Source: Cordylochernes scorpioides
Taxonomy: Eukaryota > Arthropoda > Arachnida > Pseudoscorpiones > Chernetidae
Direction of reading: 5' to 3'
DNA: 64,000 nucleotides
NCBI GenBank assembly: GCA_030710605.1
Contig: CP092882.1
Coordinates: 3,734,092 to 3,798,091, forward strand
Shown here: one piece after another, positions 41,935 to 54,600 of the stretch
Position numbering within the stretch: the stretch's first letter is position 1
Layout of the letters: every line of letters starts with the position of its first letter
The notes under the pieces: generated by a model
The model's database searches: none
What the model saw: only the letters and a program-made list of their open reading frames with translations
Told to the model about the DNA's origin: nothing
Position numbers and translations under genes: made by a program

Positions 41935-42100
41935 ATTCCACACACACACACACACACACATTATAGAGATGAGATACAGCCTGCACCATACTGACGGGGG
42001 CCAAAAGCCTGAAACGCGTACTTGATCGGCTTTTATTGATTTAACAAAGATAATTGGCTAATATTGTAGCAAAGTATTAATTTATTAACAGATTATTAAT
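41935..42100. repeat. (CA)n tract, degenerate hammerhead-like motif and LTR-like scrap
   Basis: (CA)11 at about 41940-41961. At 41979-42015 ACTGACGGGGGCCAAAAGCC, TGAAACGCGTAC is a degenerate form of the motif at 4341-4380. The end at 42065-42100 resembles the LTR-like repeat at 44880-45065. Confidence 0.4.
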
Positions 42101-42200
42101 NNNNNNNNNNNNNNNNNNNNNNNNNNNNNNNNNNNNNNNNNNNNNNNNNNNNNNNNNNNNNNNNNNNNNNNNNNNNNNNNNNNNNNNNNNNNNNNNNNNN
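42101..42200. other. Assembly gap (100 N)
   Basis: Run of N of exactly 100 bases, a scaffold gap of unknown true length. Confidence 1.
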
Positions 42201-42499
42201 TATGTTTATTTATAATTTGCCACTGTGTACACGTTCTCTTCATTGCTTCTCTTGTGTTTTTATAAATATGAATTTGTTTGGAGTTTTAATAAATTGTTTT
42301 GTCATTCTGTTGTTTGTCTTTCTTATTCTATATACAGTTACGAGCGTCATTCTTCATCAGTCATCTCTGTCACCGTTTGCTTTTTTTTTTTGGAATGGCG
42401 CCCTCCTATTGGTCGGTTACGATTAGGCCACCTTTGCCCCCCCCCCCACTCGCTTTTTCGTTTTTGTAACTATTGTGTTGGAGCGGGTCGCTCCTTAAA

Positions 42500-42726
42500 T
42501 AAATGCATATAATAGTTAATAACCAAATGGAATCCTCTCTTTCTTTTTCCCAGTAAGAGACGCCTACGGAAGCCAACAGTACATAGACAGATAAAGCACA
42601 TAGGCTATAGTTATTAACTAACATATGCATTTATATAAGGCGCCAATTTATAATTGTAACAAATAGTATTTGAATCAAAACATTCAATCGGGTAAAACAC
42701 GGGCGTTGCCCGGGTCATTCGGCTAG
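42500..42726 (+). mobile_element. Helitron 3' end and a small foldback
   Basis: CGGGCgttGCCCG then GGTCATTCGGCTAG|T (42723-42726) is the same 3' terminus as the three complete Helitrons; its 5' end is not seen and may be in the gap. 42500-42637 is an inverted repeat (AAATGCATATAATAGTTAAT against ATTAACTAACATATGCATTT). Confidence 0.55.
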
Positions 42727-42844
42727 TTTTTCTCTACGCACGACTCCATATAGGTTATATGTCAGTTACGTTAAAGCACTGGTCTTATCCAACATTTCCC
42801 CGAGGTCACCTACAGAGAGGTGTAACTTGGACTTTGACCTGGTA

Positions 42845-43345
42845 TTAAATGGCCGCCTCTAACATGAGGAACCTTGTGCAGCCGCTCCTAACATGGAGAA
42901 CTGCTGATTATCCTCCAACCCAAGGATAGGAGCCCTTACAGGGTACTATCAGTCGGGCCAACTTAACCCTGGTTTTTTAACGAGCTTGTTACTGCTCCCC
43001 CTCCTCCTTTTACATCCGGGCTTAGGACCGGCAATGGCGGAGTTAGGCGGAGTCATGGTACCAAATAGAAAACCCCAAAAAACAGACCCTCCAACTAAAC
43101 AGAAGGGAATCGACACAGTTGGCCAGATGGAAATCTGGTCACCTGCGCCCTCTAGTCTATAAAGAGGGAGCCAAAAGCTTCCCCATGTGCACTAGGTGCA
43201 AAACCGAAGAGGCCACTCCCCAACATATACTAAATTGTATTGGAAATACAAAGGATCCCTGTACAGAGAACCAAGAAGAGTTCTTGAACTTCTTTATGAG
43301 CACGACCTCCAAGATCTTGTCTAATTTAGACTAATAAAAGGATAA
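42845..43345 (+). mobile_element. Jockey-like LINE C-terminal fragment
   Basis: 42845-43030 shares sequence with 8230-8480. From 43085 the frames read NRRESTQLARWKSGHLRPL, YKEGAKSFPMCTRCKTEE, ATPQHILNCIG, then after a frameshift near 43240 EPRRVLELLYEHDLQDLV. This is the LINE C-terminus with its C-x2-C/H-x4-C motif. It ends in TAATAAAAGGATAATAAATG. Confidence 0.65.
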
Positions 43346-43377
43346 TAAATGTCTCTACGCTACAATGTTATTTTTTT

Positions 43378-43682
43378 ATTATCCCTAGTACATGTGGTAC
43401 AGGCCATGATAATCATGGTGGGTAGAAGTTGGCGACTGCCTTTTACTGTAAGTGCACCACATGTTTACAAATGTGAAAAGCAGTTCGACTTTTGCACTTA
43501 CAAATTTACCAGAACCCCGTTTGATTACTTGCACTCGATGGTGGGGTTGGACTTTTACAAGAATCAGCGTCAATTGGAGCATTTTTATATAATTAGAAAA
43601 AAAAGTTCCCAATGCGGGTTTCGATCCCGGGTCATAGCAGTCGAAAACCAACGGTTTAGACAACTCGTTCAATGACCCCCAT
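43378..43682 (-). mobile_element. tRNA-derived SINE, complete
   Basis: Minus strand; B box complement near 43618-43630 (GGTTTCGATCCCGGG, slightly changed), tail palindrome at 43405-43425. Confidence 0.75.
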
Positions 43683-43881
43683 TAAAATATTATTTTTAGA
43701 ATATAAAAAAAAAACTCAAAAAAATAGTTTATATTTATTCCGATAGATGGCGCCAGCCATCAGAAAATTTTAGCATCACAATCAGAAAATCTATTTTTCT
43801 TAATTAAAGATAGAGGTTGCTTCACCATTTATATTTCTAGAGGAGAAAATTAAACTTTTCGACCAATAAGTTTATATTTAA

Positions 43882-44185
43882 CGGGAGTCGGTGGAAGGCT
43901 GGTTAAACCGTTTGGTTTTCGACCACTACGACCCGGGTTCGATTCCCGCATTGGACACTTTTTTTCTGATTGAAAAAAAAAATGCTCCAATGGCCCCCGA
44001 TTCTTGAAAAAGTCCAACCCCACCAGCGAGTGTAAGTAACCAAACGGTGCTCTGGTACATTTGTAAGTGCAAAGTCAAACTGCTTTCACATGTGTAGACA
44101 TGTAGTGCGCTTACAGTAAAGACAGTCGCTAACTACCCACCATGATTATCATGGCCTGTACCACGTGTACTAGGGATAATTAAAA
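43882..44185 (+). mobile_element. tRNA-derived SINE, complete
   Basis: GGGAGTCGGTGGAAGGCTGG head, B box GGGTTCGATTCCC at 43934-43946, full body, tail CCACCATGATTATCATGG and CACGTGTACTAGGGATAA, then A/T-rich. One of the best-preserved copies. Confidence 0.8.
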
Positions 44186-44283
44186 AAATATATATATATT
44201 TAATGAACGTTTCGATGCAAATTTTCCGCCTTCCTCACACCACTACACAGAAGATAAAATAAAACATAAATATTCTTTAAGGT

Positions 44284-44572
44284 TGTGGCGACTACACTTT
44301 GCTTCAGCGAGCCGAACTAAGACGGCCTCGGCATCCGCGGGCGTCAACTCCACTACGCATGCGCGGGCGTCATCCAGAACTTTCTAGCGGCTGGCTTCTT
44401 CCTACACTTGATCTGGCCACTCAGAGGTAAACAACAAGGCTAAAGCCGGCGGCCGTTATTTCAACCGTTGTTTCTTTTCTCTTTATAATTTCTTGCTTTA
44501 AATAAATTAATTTTAATTTTATCAGCAGCCTTTCCACAAGCCACACCAGCACATCACAACAACCATCCTACA
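44284..44572 (+). mobile_element. Solo LTR of a Gypsy-like element
   Basis: A 289-bp GC-richer segment beginning TGTGGCGACTACAC and ending CCATCCTACA, flanked by the 4-bp repeat AGGT (44280-44283 and 44573-44576). It contains a promoter-like GC-rich half and a downstream AAATAAATTAATT polyadenylation-like stretch. No matching partner LTR is in the window, so it is interpreted as a solo LTR. Confidence 0.6.
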
Positions 44573-44775
44573 AGGTTATTAAACTCTATATGGTTTTTTT
44601 CGTGTAGTTAGGTGAAGCTCGGAACTATTTAAAAAGCTTTATCGCATTTTTTTCATTTCAATCGTTAACAAAAGATGTTTTTTTTTAGTTTAAACTGTCG
44701 AAACCGCTGTAAGTTTATCTCTACAAGATTGTCCCAAAAGTTCGTAAAGTCAAAAATTTTAAATACCAATATTAT

Positions 44776-45066
44776 ACGCCGTTATGTATAATGTCTTTGT
44801 ATTATGTATAAAGTCATTGTATTATGTATAAAGTCATTGTATTATGTATAAAGTCATTGTATTATGTATTCGCCGTAATAATATTGTATCAAAGTATTTA
44901 TTATTGTATTAGCAGAGTATTATTTTTTATGTTTATATTTTCCTATACTCTGTACACTTCCCTCTTTTGCTTATCTTTTGTTTATCACTCATAGTTTGTT
45001 CTTGCCTGAAATAAATTGTTGTCTCATCCCGAAGTTGGTCTTCCCTAATTCTCCACGTGGCAATAT
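44776..45066 (+). repeat. LTR-like repeat with 20-bp tandem tract
   Basis: Four copies of TATTATGTATAAAGTCATTG lie at 44790-44870. 44935-45060 (CTTATCTTTTGTTTATCACT, CTGAAATAAATTGTTGTCTC, CTTCCCTAATTCTCCACGTG) is the complement of 38701-38870, 61490-61640 and 62600-62760. An AATAAA followed by TTGT suggests the R-U5 of an LTR. Confidence 0.45.
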
Positions 45067-45135
45067 TATTCTCCAAGTAATAAGAAAGACAACGTTTTTA
45101 AGAAAAATACGAAATTTTGGGATAACTTTATAATA

Positions 45136-45400
45136 CACCTATCCCCCGATTTACACGGTAGATACGTTCCTGAGAAAAACGTGTAAATCAGGGGATAGGT
45201 GTACACAGAAATAAAATGCATTGACAGGTTAAAATATGTAGTCAGCGCATAAGCTCGGGATTCCTCGTGAGATGTGTACACAGCGCATGTGTTCAATCAC
45301 AGTAGCATTTAGTATAGTGCGATAAAAAAAAACTTATTTGGAAAACCGTGTAAAAGCGAAAACGTGTAAAACAAGTACCGTGTAAATCGGGGGATAGGTG
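45136..45400. mobile_element. MITE with 25-bp TIRs and TA target site
   Basis: TA|CACCTATCCCCCGATTTACA (45134 on) and TGTAAATCGGGGGATAGGTG|TA (to 45402). A secondary internal copy of the end is at about 45180-45200. 265 bp, no coding; Tc1/mariner-like by its TA duplication. Confidence 0.7.
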
Positions 45401-45405
45401 TACTG

Positions 45406-45622
45406 TCCTAAAAACTTATGTCCATATAGTTTGATTGAATAAAATTTCTGAGATTCCACCCTTCAGTGTGGCATATATAAACAGAATCATTCAATACAGT
45501 ATTGGATCTCTAAGAAGCGGTCTCTGTTAGATTAAATTTGAGAAACCGCTGGGAGGTTTCACCACTGATGAACCAATCCCTCCAATATTTTTTCATCGCA
45601 GTAAGGACAGTAGAAGTTTGTT
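45406..45622. mobile_element. CTACTGTCC-ended MITE
   Basis: Left end ACTGTCCTAAAAACTTATGT abuts the TA-MITE; right end CATCGCAGTAAGGACAGTAG. Interior as in 20694-20925. Confidence 0.5.
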
Positions 45623-45689
45623 TTATGTGCAAAAGAAACATTTGGGCTTAAATACTTCCATTTCCTATTTATTGATGGCGCGTTATTGC

Positions 45690-48600
45690 TTTATATGTGT
45701 AGATATGTGTTGCACCTGTAGTAATAGTAGTCGCTTACTACCAACCATGATTATCATGGCCTGTATCACGTGTACTAGGGACAATAATAATTAAAAACTG
45801 TGTACCAGTGAGGTAGACAGCCCGGGTAGTTGGTGTTCTACACATCGCTGTTGTTACCTCTACTGTCAGAGTGAAGGACTCCTAGTGTTGAAACTGTAGT
45901 AATAGCAGTCTTTAACTACCACCCATGATTATCATGGCCTGTATCACGTGTACTAGGGACAATAATAATTAAAAACTGTGTACCAGTGAGGTAGACAGCC
46001 CGGGTAGTTGGTGTTCTACACATCGCTGTTGTTACCTCTACTGTCAGAGTGAAGGACTCCTAGTGTTGAAACTGTAGTAATAGCAGTCTTTAACTACCAC
46101 CCATGATTATCATGGCCTGTATCACGTGTACTAGGGACAATAATAATTAAAAACTGTGTACCAGTGAGGTAGACAGCCCGGGTAGTTGGTGTTCTACACA
46201 TCGCTGTTGTTACCTCTACTGTCAGAGTGAAGGACTCCTAGTGTTGAAACTGTAGTAATAGCAGTCTTTAACTACCAACCATGATTATCATGGCCTGTAT
46301 CACGTGTACTAGGGACAATAATAATTAAAAACTGTGTACCAGTGAGGTAGACAGCCCGGGTAGTTGGTGTTCTACACATCGCTGTTGTTACCTCTACTGT
46401 CAGAGTGAAGGACTCCTAGTGTTGAAACTGTAGTAATAGCAGTCTTTAACTACCAACCATGATTATCATGGCCTGTATCACGTGTACTAGGGACAATAAT
46501 AATTAAAAACTGTGTACCAGTGAGGTAGACAGCCCGGGTAGTTGGTGTTCTACACATCGCTGTTGTTACCTCTACTGTCAGAGTGAAGGACTCCTAGTGT
46601 TGAAACTGTAGTAATAGCAGTCTTTAACTACCAACCATGATTATCATGGCCTGTATCACGTGTACTAGGGACAATAATAATTAAAAACTGTGTACCAGTG
46701 AGGTAGACAGCCCGGGTAGTTGGTGTTCTACACATCGCTGTTGTTACCTCTACTGTCAGAGTGAAGGACTCCTAGTGTTGAAACTGTAGTAGTCTTTAAC
46801 TACCAACCATGATTATCATGGCCTGTATCACGTGTACTAGGGACAATAATAATTAAAAACTGTGTACCAGTGAGGTAGACAGCCCGGGTAGTTGGTGTTA
46901 TACACATCGCTGTTGTTACCTCTACTGACTCTATCAGAGAGAAGGAGTCCTAGTGTTGCACCTGTAGCAGTCTTTAACTACCAACCATGATTATCATGGC
47001 CTGTATCACGTGTACTAGGGACAATAATAATTAAAAACTGTGTACCAGTGAGGTAGACAGCCCGGGTAGTTGGTGTTCTACACATCGCTGTTGTTACCTC
47101 TACTGACTCTGTCAGAGTGAAGGACTCCTAGTGTTGCACCTGTAGTAATAGCAGTCTTTAACTACCAACCATGATTATCATGGCCTGTATCACGTGTACT
47201 AGGGACAATAATAATTAAAAACTGTGTACCAGTGAGGTAGACAGCCCGGGTAGTTGGTGTTCTACACATCGCTGTTGTTACCTCTACTGACTCTATCAGA
47301 GTGAAGGACTCCTAGTGTTGCACCTGCAGTAATATCAGTTGCTAACTACCAACCATGATTATCATGGCCTGTATCACGTGTACAAGAGACAATAATAAAT
47401 AAAAACTGTGTACCAGTGAGGTAGACAGCCCGGGTAGTTGGTGTTCGCCGTTGTTACCTCTACTGACAGAGTGAAGGACTCCTAGTATTGCACCTGTAGT
47501 AAAAACAGTCTTTAACTACCAACCATGATTATCATGGCCTGTATCACGTGTACTAGGGACAATAATAATTAAAAACTGTGTACCAGTGAGGTAGACAGCC
47601 CGGGTAGTTGGTGTTCTACACATCGCTGTTGTTACCTCTACTGACTCTGTCAGAGTGAAGGACTCCTAGTATTGCACCTGTAGTAAAAACAGTCTTTAAC
47701 TACCAACCATGATTATCATGGCCTGTATCACGTGTACTAGGGACAATAATAATTAAAAACTGTGTACCAGTGAGGTAGACAGCCCGGGTAGTTGGTGTTC
47801 TACACATCGCTGTTGTTACCTCTACTGACTCTGTCAGAGTGAAGGACTCCTAGTGTTGCACCTGCAGTAATATCAGTTGCTAACTACCAACCATGATTAT
47901 CATGGCCTGTATCACGTGTACTAGGGACAATAATAATTAAAAACTGTGTACCAGTGAGGTAGACAGCCCGGGTAGTTGGTGTTCTACACATCGCCGTTGT
48001 TACCTCTACTGACTCTGTCAGAGTGAAGGACTCCTAGTGTTGCAACTGTAGTAAAAGCAGTCTTTAACTACCAACCATGATTATCATGGCCTGTATCACG
48101 TATACTAGAGGGACAATAATAATTAAAAACTGTGTACCAGTGAGGTAGACAGCCCGGGTAGTTGGTGTACTACACATCGCCGTTGTTACCTCTACTGACT
48201 CTATCAGAGTGAAGGACTCCTAGTGTTGCACCTGTAGTAAAAGCAGTCGCTAACTACCAACCATGATTATCATGGCCTGTATCACGTGTACTAGGAACAA
48301 TAATAATTAAAAACTGTGTACCAGTGAGGTAGACAGCCCGGGTAGTTGGTGTTCTACACATCGCTGTTGTTACCTCTACTGTCAGAGTGAAGGACTCCTA
48401 GTGTTGAAACTGTAGTAATAGCAGTCGCTAACTACCAACCATGATTATCATGGCCTGTATCACGTGTACTAGGAACAATAATAAATAAAAACTGTGTACC
48501 AGTGAGGTAGACAGCCCGGGTAGTTGGTGTTCTACACATCGCTGTTGTTACCTCTACTGTCAGAGTGAAGGACTCCTAGTGTTGAAACTGTAGTAATAGC

Positions 48601-49100
48601 AGTCGCTAACTACCAACCATGATTATCATGGCCTGTATCACGTGTACTAGGAACAATAATAAATAAAAACTGTGTACCAGTGAGGTAGACAGCCTGGGTA
48701 GTTGGTGTTCTACACATCGCTGTTGTTACCTCTACTGTCAGAGTGAAGGACTCCTAGTGTTGAAACTGTAGTAATAGCAGTCGCTAACTACCAACCATGA
48801 TTATCATGTCCTATATATCACGTGTTCTAGGGACAATAATAATTAAAAACTGTGTACCAGTGAGGTAGACAGCCCGGGTAGTTGGTGTTATACGTTGTTA
48901 CCTCTACTGTCTCTATCAGAGTGAAGGACTCCTAGTGTTGAACCTGTAGTAATAGCAGTCTTTAACTACCAACCATGATTATCATGGCCTGTATCACGTG
49001 TACTAGGGACAATAATAATTAAAAACTGTGTACCAGTGAGGTAAACAGCCCGGGTAGTTGGTGTTCTACACATCGCTGTTGTTACCTCCACTGTCAGAGT
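45690..49100 (+). repeat. 178-bp satellite containing the SINE 3' tail, about 19 units
   Basis: Spacing of the CCATGATTATCATGG palindrome is 178 bp for the first units (45923, 46101, 46279, 46457, 46635) and about 172-186 later. Each unit holds the SINE tail (TAACTACCAACCATGATTAT, CATGGCCTGTATCACGTGTA, CTAGGGACAATAATAATT), then non-SINE sequence (AAAAACTGTGTACCAGTGAG, GTAGACAGCCCGGGTAGTTG, ACATCGCTGTTGTTACCTCT, GTGAAGGACTCCTAGTGTTG). Early units lack, and many later units have, an extra GACTCT/GACTCTGTC insert. The first unit (45700-45790) and the last (about 48950-49100) join ordinary sequence. Confidence 0.9.
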
Positions 49101-49235
49101 GAAAGGTGTCCTATATGATAGGAAGATTCTGGAGGCTGTTGTTGGGTGCTGTGTTGCCTGGAGTACAGGAGCTATGATTCCTTTCTTCCTGTGGTGAATC
49201 TGTATAAGACCGGTGGTCTTAATAAAACGTTGTGT
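49100..49235 (+). repeat. Retroposon-like tail
   Basis: CTGTATAAGACCGGTGGTCT, TAATAAAACGTTGTGTGTG matches 50785-50850 (CTGTAAGACCTGTGTGTCTT, AATAAAGGTTTTTGTGTGTG). It looks like the 3' end of an unclassified non-LTR element with a polyadenylation signal followed by (TG)n. Confidence 0.4.
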
Positions 49236-49439
49236 GTGTATGTGTGATAGGAGGATTCAGGTCGAGAGATAAGAACATATCACCAACTCTATCAGACGAT
49301 AGAACGCCTCTCATTGTTTTATCCGATAACCAAACTCTGTCATTGATATCATCAGATACCTCCAAGATGATATTTCTATAGTCTGCTGGTATGTGTTGGT
49401 CCATTCATTGAGGATTGTCGTGTGGAAAATACTACAGTG

Positions 49440-49560
49440 ATTTACCTTACACAAATGCTTTTCATATATGTAGACATGTGGGGCACTTACAGTAAAAGCA
49501 CTCGCTAACTATCCACCATGATTATCATGGCTTGTACCATGTATACTAGGGATAATATTT
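49440..49560 (+). mobile_element. SINE 3' fragment
   Basis: ATGTAGACATGTGGGGCACT, TACAGTAAAAGCA, CCACCATGATTATCATGG, ACTAGGGATAATA. 5'-truncated copy just outside the satellite built from the same tail. Confidence 0.6.
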
Positions 49561-51240
49561 AAAAAAAACTGCCCTATTTATCGTCCAGTATGACGCCATC
49601 TCGTCCGATACCAAAACCCAAGTGTCTTTAAGAGAGAGAAAATGGTTTTACGGGTTACTAACCGAAGTGTATAGTTTTCAAATCCAAAAATGAATATAGC
49701 AAGCAGACAAACCGCAATACACTATATCAAAATACCCAAGGTACTGCACGCTACCAAGTTTGTTTCAAAAAGGTTAGATTCCCCAGGCCAGGGAAGATAA
49801 AAAGAAAGACAGGTGTTAATTTTATAAGAAGAGTAAATGGGAAAATTCCAACAGGTGAACTGTCTTTAAAAAGACCCAGTTTCTTTTTATAGCCGAGGTG
49901 TTGCCTACCGGGGTCAAAGGTCAGACCTATAGAGCCCCGCTATGTAAAATGGCCATGTTGTCATGTCTATTTCTGGGGTCGTTAGCCTTCCTTTAACTTT
50001 ATTGTTTACATACAAGTTACATATAATAGGAGATGCCAAAAAACAAGAATAAAAAAAAAAAGAAAAATGGTCAGATGTTGATTAACGATTTGATTTCCGA
50101 TAAAAAAAATCATATTTAAAGTTTAATTCATTTTGTAAATACATTCTAAACTTTCTACAAAATCTGGATCTCTAATGTTTTAATGCGTTGAATAATGTAA
50201 ATAACTTATGTAAATAAACTTTTCTCCTTGTTTGGCGCAAGTATCCCTTGCGGGATATAGGCGCTTTGGAAATAAAATAATTGTAATTGTGATAGTAAAA
50301 ACAAAATAGGCATTTCTTGAACGCTCACATAAGCATTTTTAGATGGCAGAGCGCCATCTAGTGGAACAAAAATCAACTAAACGTTGATTGTTCCAAATAT
50401 ATTTGGCCAATCCAATTTCTTGTGATGAATCAAGAAATTCAACCACGTACGCTTTTCGGGTGCTCTGCCATCTAAAATACTCATGTAAGCATTCAGGAAA
50501 TGCCTTTAATGAAGACATTCGAGATATCCAATTATGAACAGGCTCTGTCTCCTTCAAAAAAATTAAGAAAAAAGATCCCGGCGACATCAAAAACTTTCCA
50601 CTTCCTTAAGTTTTGTCCATGGGTGTATTTAAATTAATACCATATTTCAAAAAAAAAAAATTCCAAATCCATATTCTTATTTTCCATAGGATCATTCAAA
50701 TAATAATCTTTATATATTTATCATGTGTATATAATCTTTCTCCATTTTTACCCCTTTGTATATTTCCCACTTTCATAGGTTTCTCCGTCTTGTAACCCCA
50801 AGGAGAATCCTCTGTAAGACCTGTGTGTCTTAATAAAGGTTTTTGTGTGTGTGTATTTAAATTAATAAATTTTTTATTTTTTATTTTATAGAATTATTTA
50901 AAATGTCGATATATTTCAGGAAATATACTCAAAATTATATCTAAAGCTTTAGTTTCTTGCTGCTTACCTATTTTTATGGAAGGTTAAACGCTCATTACAC
51001 GGATACGTCTATTTTATCCGTTCGAAAGGAAATATAAAAATTTTATTCTCTACTCTATTCCATACCACCGCGGTCATCTAAAAGTCTGATATTTTGTACA
51101 TTTGTAATTTTAGTAGGATTTTTAACTAGTTTATATAAAAATAAACCAGACTTCTACGTAAACAGGAATTATATTAAGAATTGGATTAAAATTTCTCAAA
51201 GAGGAAATATTGAAAATAGTTCATTCCCGACTACCCATAA
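49561..51240. other. Intergenic stretch with repeat scraps
   Basis: An inverted repeat lies at 50287-50515 (AGGCATTTCTTGAACGCTCA against TGAGCATTCAGGAAATGCCT-like sequence, with AGATGGCAGAGCGCCATCTA at its centre side), a lone MITE right end at 50595-50632, and a retroposon tail at 50785-50850. GGATATAGGCGCTTTGGAAA, TAAAATAATTG at 50253-50283 looks like a LINE tail. No gene recognised. Confidence 0.4.
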
Positions 51241-51249
51241 ATCTCCAAT

Positions 51250-51410
51250 TTTATCAAATTGCATTTTCATCAGGTTTGAGCAGGTGTATCAAATTGCATT
51301 GTCATCAGATTTGAGCAGGTGTATCAAATTGAAATGTCATCAGGTTTGAGCAGGTGTATTAAATTGCAATGTCATCAGGTTTGAGCAAGTGTATCAAATT
51401 TCAGAGTTCT
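51250..51410 (+). repeat. ~36-bp minisatellite, four units
   Basis: TCATCAGGTTTGAGCAGGTG, TATCAAATTGCA repeated about four times with small changes. Confidence 0.7.
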
Positions 51411-51633
51411 AGGTGCTCTGTAATAATGTTAAAAAAAATGACATTAAAAAAATTGTGTAGACAGAAAAACATGGAAGCAAGTTAAGTAATTTTTTTAAAA
51501 AGCCCTAATGGTGTAACTAAAGCTTAAAGAACGACCTTTCAGTATATGCATATTAGTAAAGTTAGAGAAAAGGAAAAAATATTGAGTGTCTTTTGAGAAA
51601 GAACATTCATGCAGAACAACGAATACATTATTT

Positions 51634-54600
51634 GACCCATTCCACTTACAATACGAACCATGTTTATATTCAATCTACAAGGTTCCACCAATCTAAAGAA
51701 TACTTACCCATTCCACTTACATTGCGAACCATGTTTATATTCAATCTACAAGGTTCCACCAATCTAAAGAACACTTACCCATTCCACTTACATTGCGAAC
51801 CATGTTTATATTCAATCTACAAGGTTCCACCAATCTAAAGAATACTTATCCACTCCACTTACATTGCGAACCATGTTTATATTCAATCTACAAGGTTCCA
51901 CCAATCTAAAGAACACTTACCCATTCCACTTACATTGCGAACCATGTTTATATTCAATGTACAAGGTTCCACCAATCTAAATAATACTTATCCACTCCAC
52001 TTACATTGCGAACCATGTTAATATTCAATCTACAAGGTTCCACCAATCTAAAGAACACTTACCCATTCCACTTACATTGCGAACCATGTTTATATTCAAT
52101 CTACAAGGTTCCACCAATCTAAAGAATACTTATCCACTCAAATTACATTTCGAACCATGTTTATATTCAATCTACAAGGTTTCACCAATCTAAAGAATAC
52201 TTATCCACTCCACTTACATTGCGAACCATGTTTATATTCAATCTACAAGGTTTCACCAATCTAAAGAATACTTATCCACTCCACTTACATTGCGAACCAT
52301 GTTTATATTCAATCTACAAGGTTTCACCAATCTAAAGAATACTTATCCACTCAACTTACATTTCGAACCATGTTTATATTCAATCTACAAGGTTCCACCA
52401 ATCTAAAGAACACTTACCCATTCCACTTACATTGCGAACCATGTTTATATTCAATCTACAAGGTTCCACCAATCTAAAGAATACTTATCCACTCCACTTA
52501 CATTGCGAACCATGTTTATATTCAATCTACAAAGTTTCACCAATCTAAAGAACACTTACCCATTCCACTTACATTGCGAACCATGTTTATATTCAATCTA
52601 CAAGGTTCCACCAATCTAAAGAATACTTATCCACTCAAATTACATTTCGAACCATGTTTATATTCAATCTACAAGGTTTCACCAATCTAAAGAATACTTA
52701 TCCACTCCACTTACATTGCGAACCATGTTTATATTCAATCTACAAGGTTTCACCAATCTAAAGAATACTTATCCACTCCACTTACATTGCGAACCATGTT
52801 TATATTCAATCTACAAGGTTCCACCAATCTAAAGAATACTTATCCACTCCACTTACATTGCGAACCATGTTTATATTCAATCTACAAGGTTCCACCGATC
52901 TAAAGAACACTTATCCACTCCACTTACATTGCGAACCATGTTTATATTCAATCTACAAGGTTCCACCAATCTAAAGAATACTTATCCACTCCATTTACAT
53001 TGCGAACCATGTTTATATTCAATCTACAAGGTTCCACCAATCTAAAGAATACTTATCCACTCCACTTACATTGCGAACCATGTTTATATTCAATCTACAA
53101 GGTTCCACCAATCTAAAGAATACTTATCCACTCCACTTACATTGCGAACCATGTTTATATTCAATCTACAAGGTTCCACCAATCTAAAGAATACTTATCC
53201 ACTCCACTTACATTGCGAACCATGTTTATATTCAATCTACAAGGTTCCACCAATCTAAAGAACACTTACCCATTCCACTTACATTGCGAACCATGTTTAT
53301 ATTCAATCTACAAGGTTTCACCAATCTAAAGAATACTTATCCACTCCACTTACATTGCTAACCATGTTTATATTCAATCTACAAGGTTCCTCCAATCTAA
53401 AGAATACTTATCCACTCCACTTACATTGCGAACCATGTTTATATTCAATCTACAAGGTTCCACCAATCTAAAGAACACTTACCCATTCCACTTACATTGC
53501 GAACCATGTTTATATTCAATCTACAAGGTTCCACCAATCTAAAGAATACTTATCCACTCCACTTACATTGCGAACCATGTTTATATTCAATCTACAAGGT
53601 TCCACCAATCTAAAGAATACTTATCCACTCCACTTACATTGCGAACCATGTTTATATTCAATCTACAAGGTTCCACCAATCTAAAGAATACTTATCCACT
53701 CCACTTACATTGCGAACCATGTTTATATTCAATCTACAAGGTTCCACCAATCTAAAGAATACTTATCCACTCCACTTACATTGCGAACCATGTTTATATT
53801 CAATCTACAAGGTTCCACCAATCTAAAGAATACTTATCCACTCCACTTACATTTCGAACCATGTTTATATTCAATCTACAAGGTTCCACCAATCTAAAGA
53901 ACACTTACCCATTCCACTTACATTGCGAACCATGTTTATATTCAATCTACAAGGTTCCACCAATCTAAAGAATACTTATCCACTCCACTTACATTTCGAA
54001 CCATGTTTATATTCAATCTACAAGGTTCCACCAATCTAAAGAATACTTATCCACTCCACTTACATTGCGAACCATGTTTATATTCAATCTACAAGGTACC
54101 ACCAATCTAAAGAATACTTATCCACTCCACTTACATTGCGAACCATGTTTATATTCAATCTACAAGGTTCCACCAATCTAAAGAATACTTATCCACTCCA
54201 CTTACATTGCGAACCATGTTTATATTCAATCTACAAGGTACCACCAATCTAAAGAATACTTATCCACTCCACTTACATTGCGAACCATGTTTATATTCAA
54301 TCTACAAGGTACCACCAATCTAAAGAATACTTATCCACTCCACTTACATTGCGAACCATGTTTATATTCAATCTACAAGGTACCACCAATCTAAAGAATA
54401 CTTATCCACTCCACTTACATTGCGAACCATGTTTATATTCAATCTACAAGGTTCCACCAATCTAAAGAATACTTATCCACTCCACTTACATTGCGAACCA
54501 TGTTTATATTCAATCTACAAGGTACCACCAATCTAAAGAATACTTATCCACTCCACTTACATTGCGAACCATGTTTATATTCAATCTACAAGGTACCACC

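Noticed and set aside
49219-49404. Minus-strand ORF (VSDDINDRVWLSDKTMRGVL)
   Set aside because: 61 residues next to a retroposon tail and microsatellite, with no recognised family or splice context.
51593-51838. ORFs across the 71-bp satellite, also at 59605 and 60106
   Set aside because: The unit length is not a multiple of three; the peptides are frame-cycling translations of satellite DNA.
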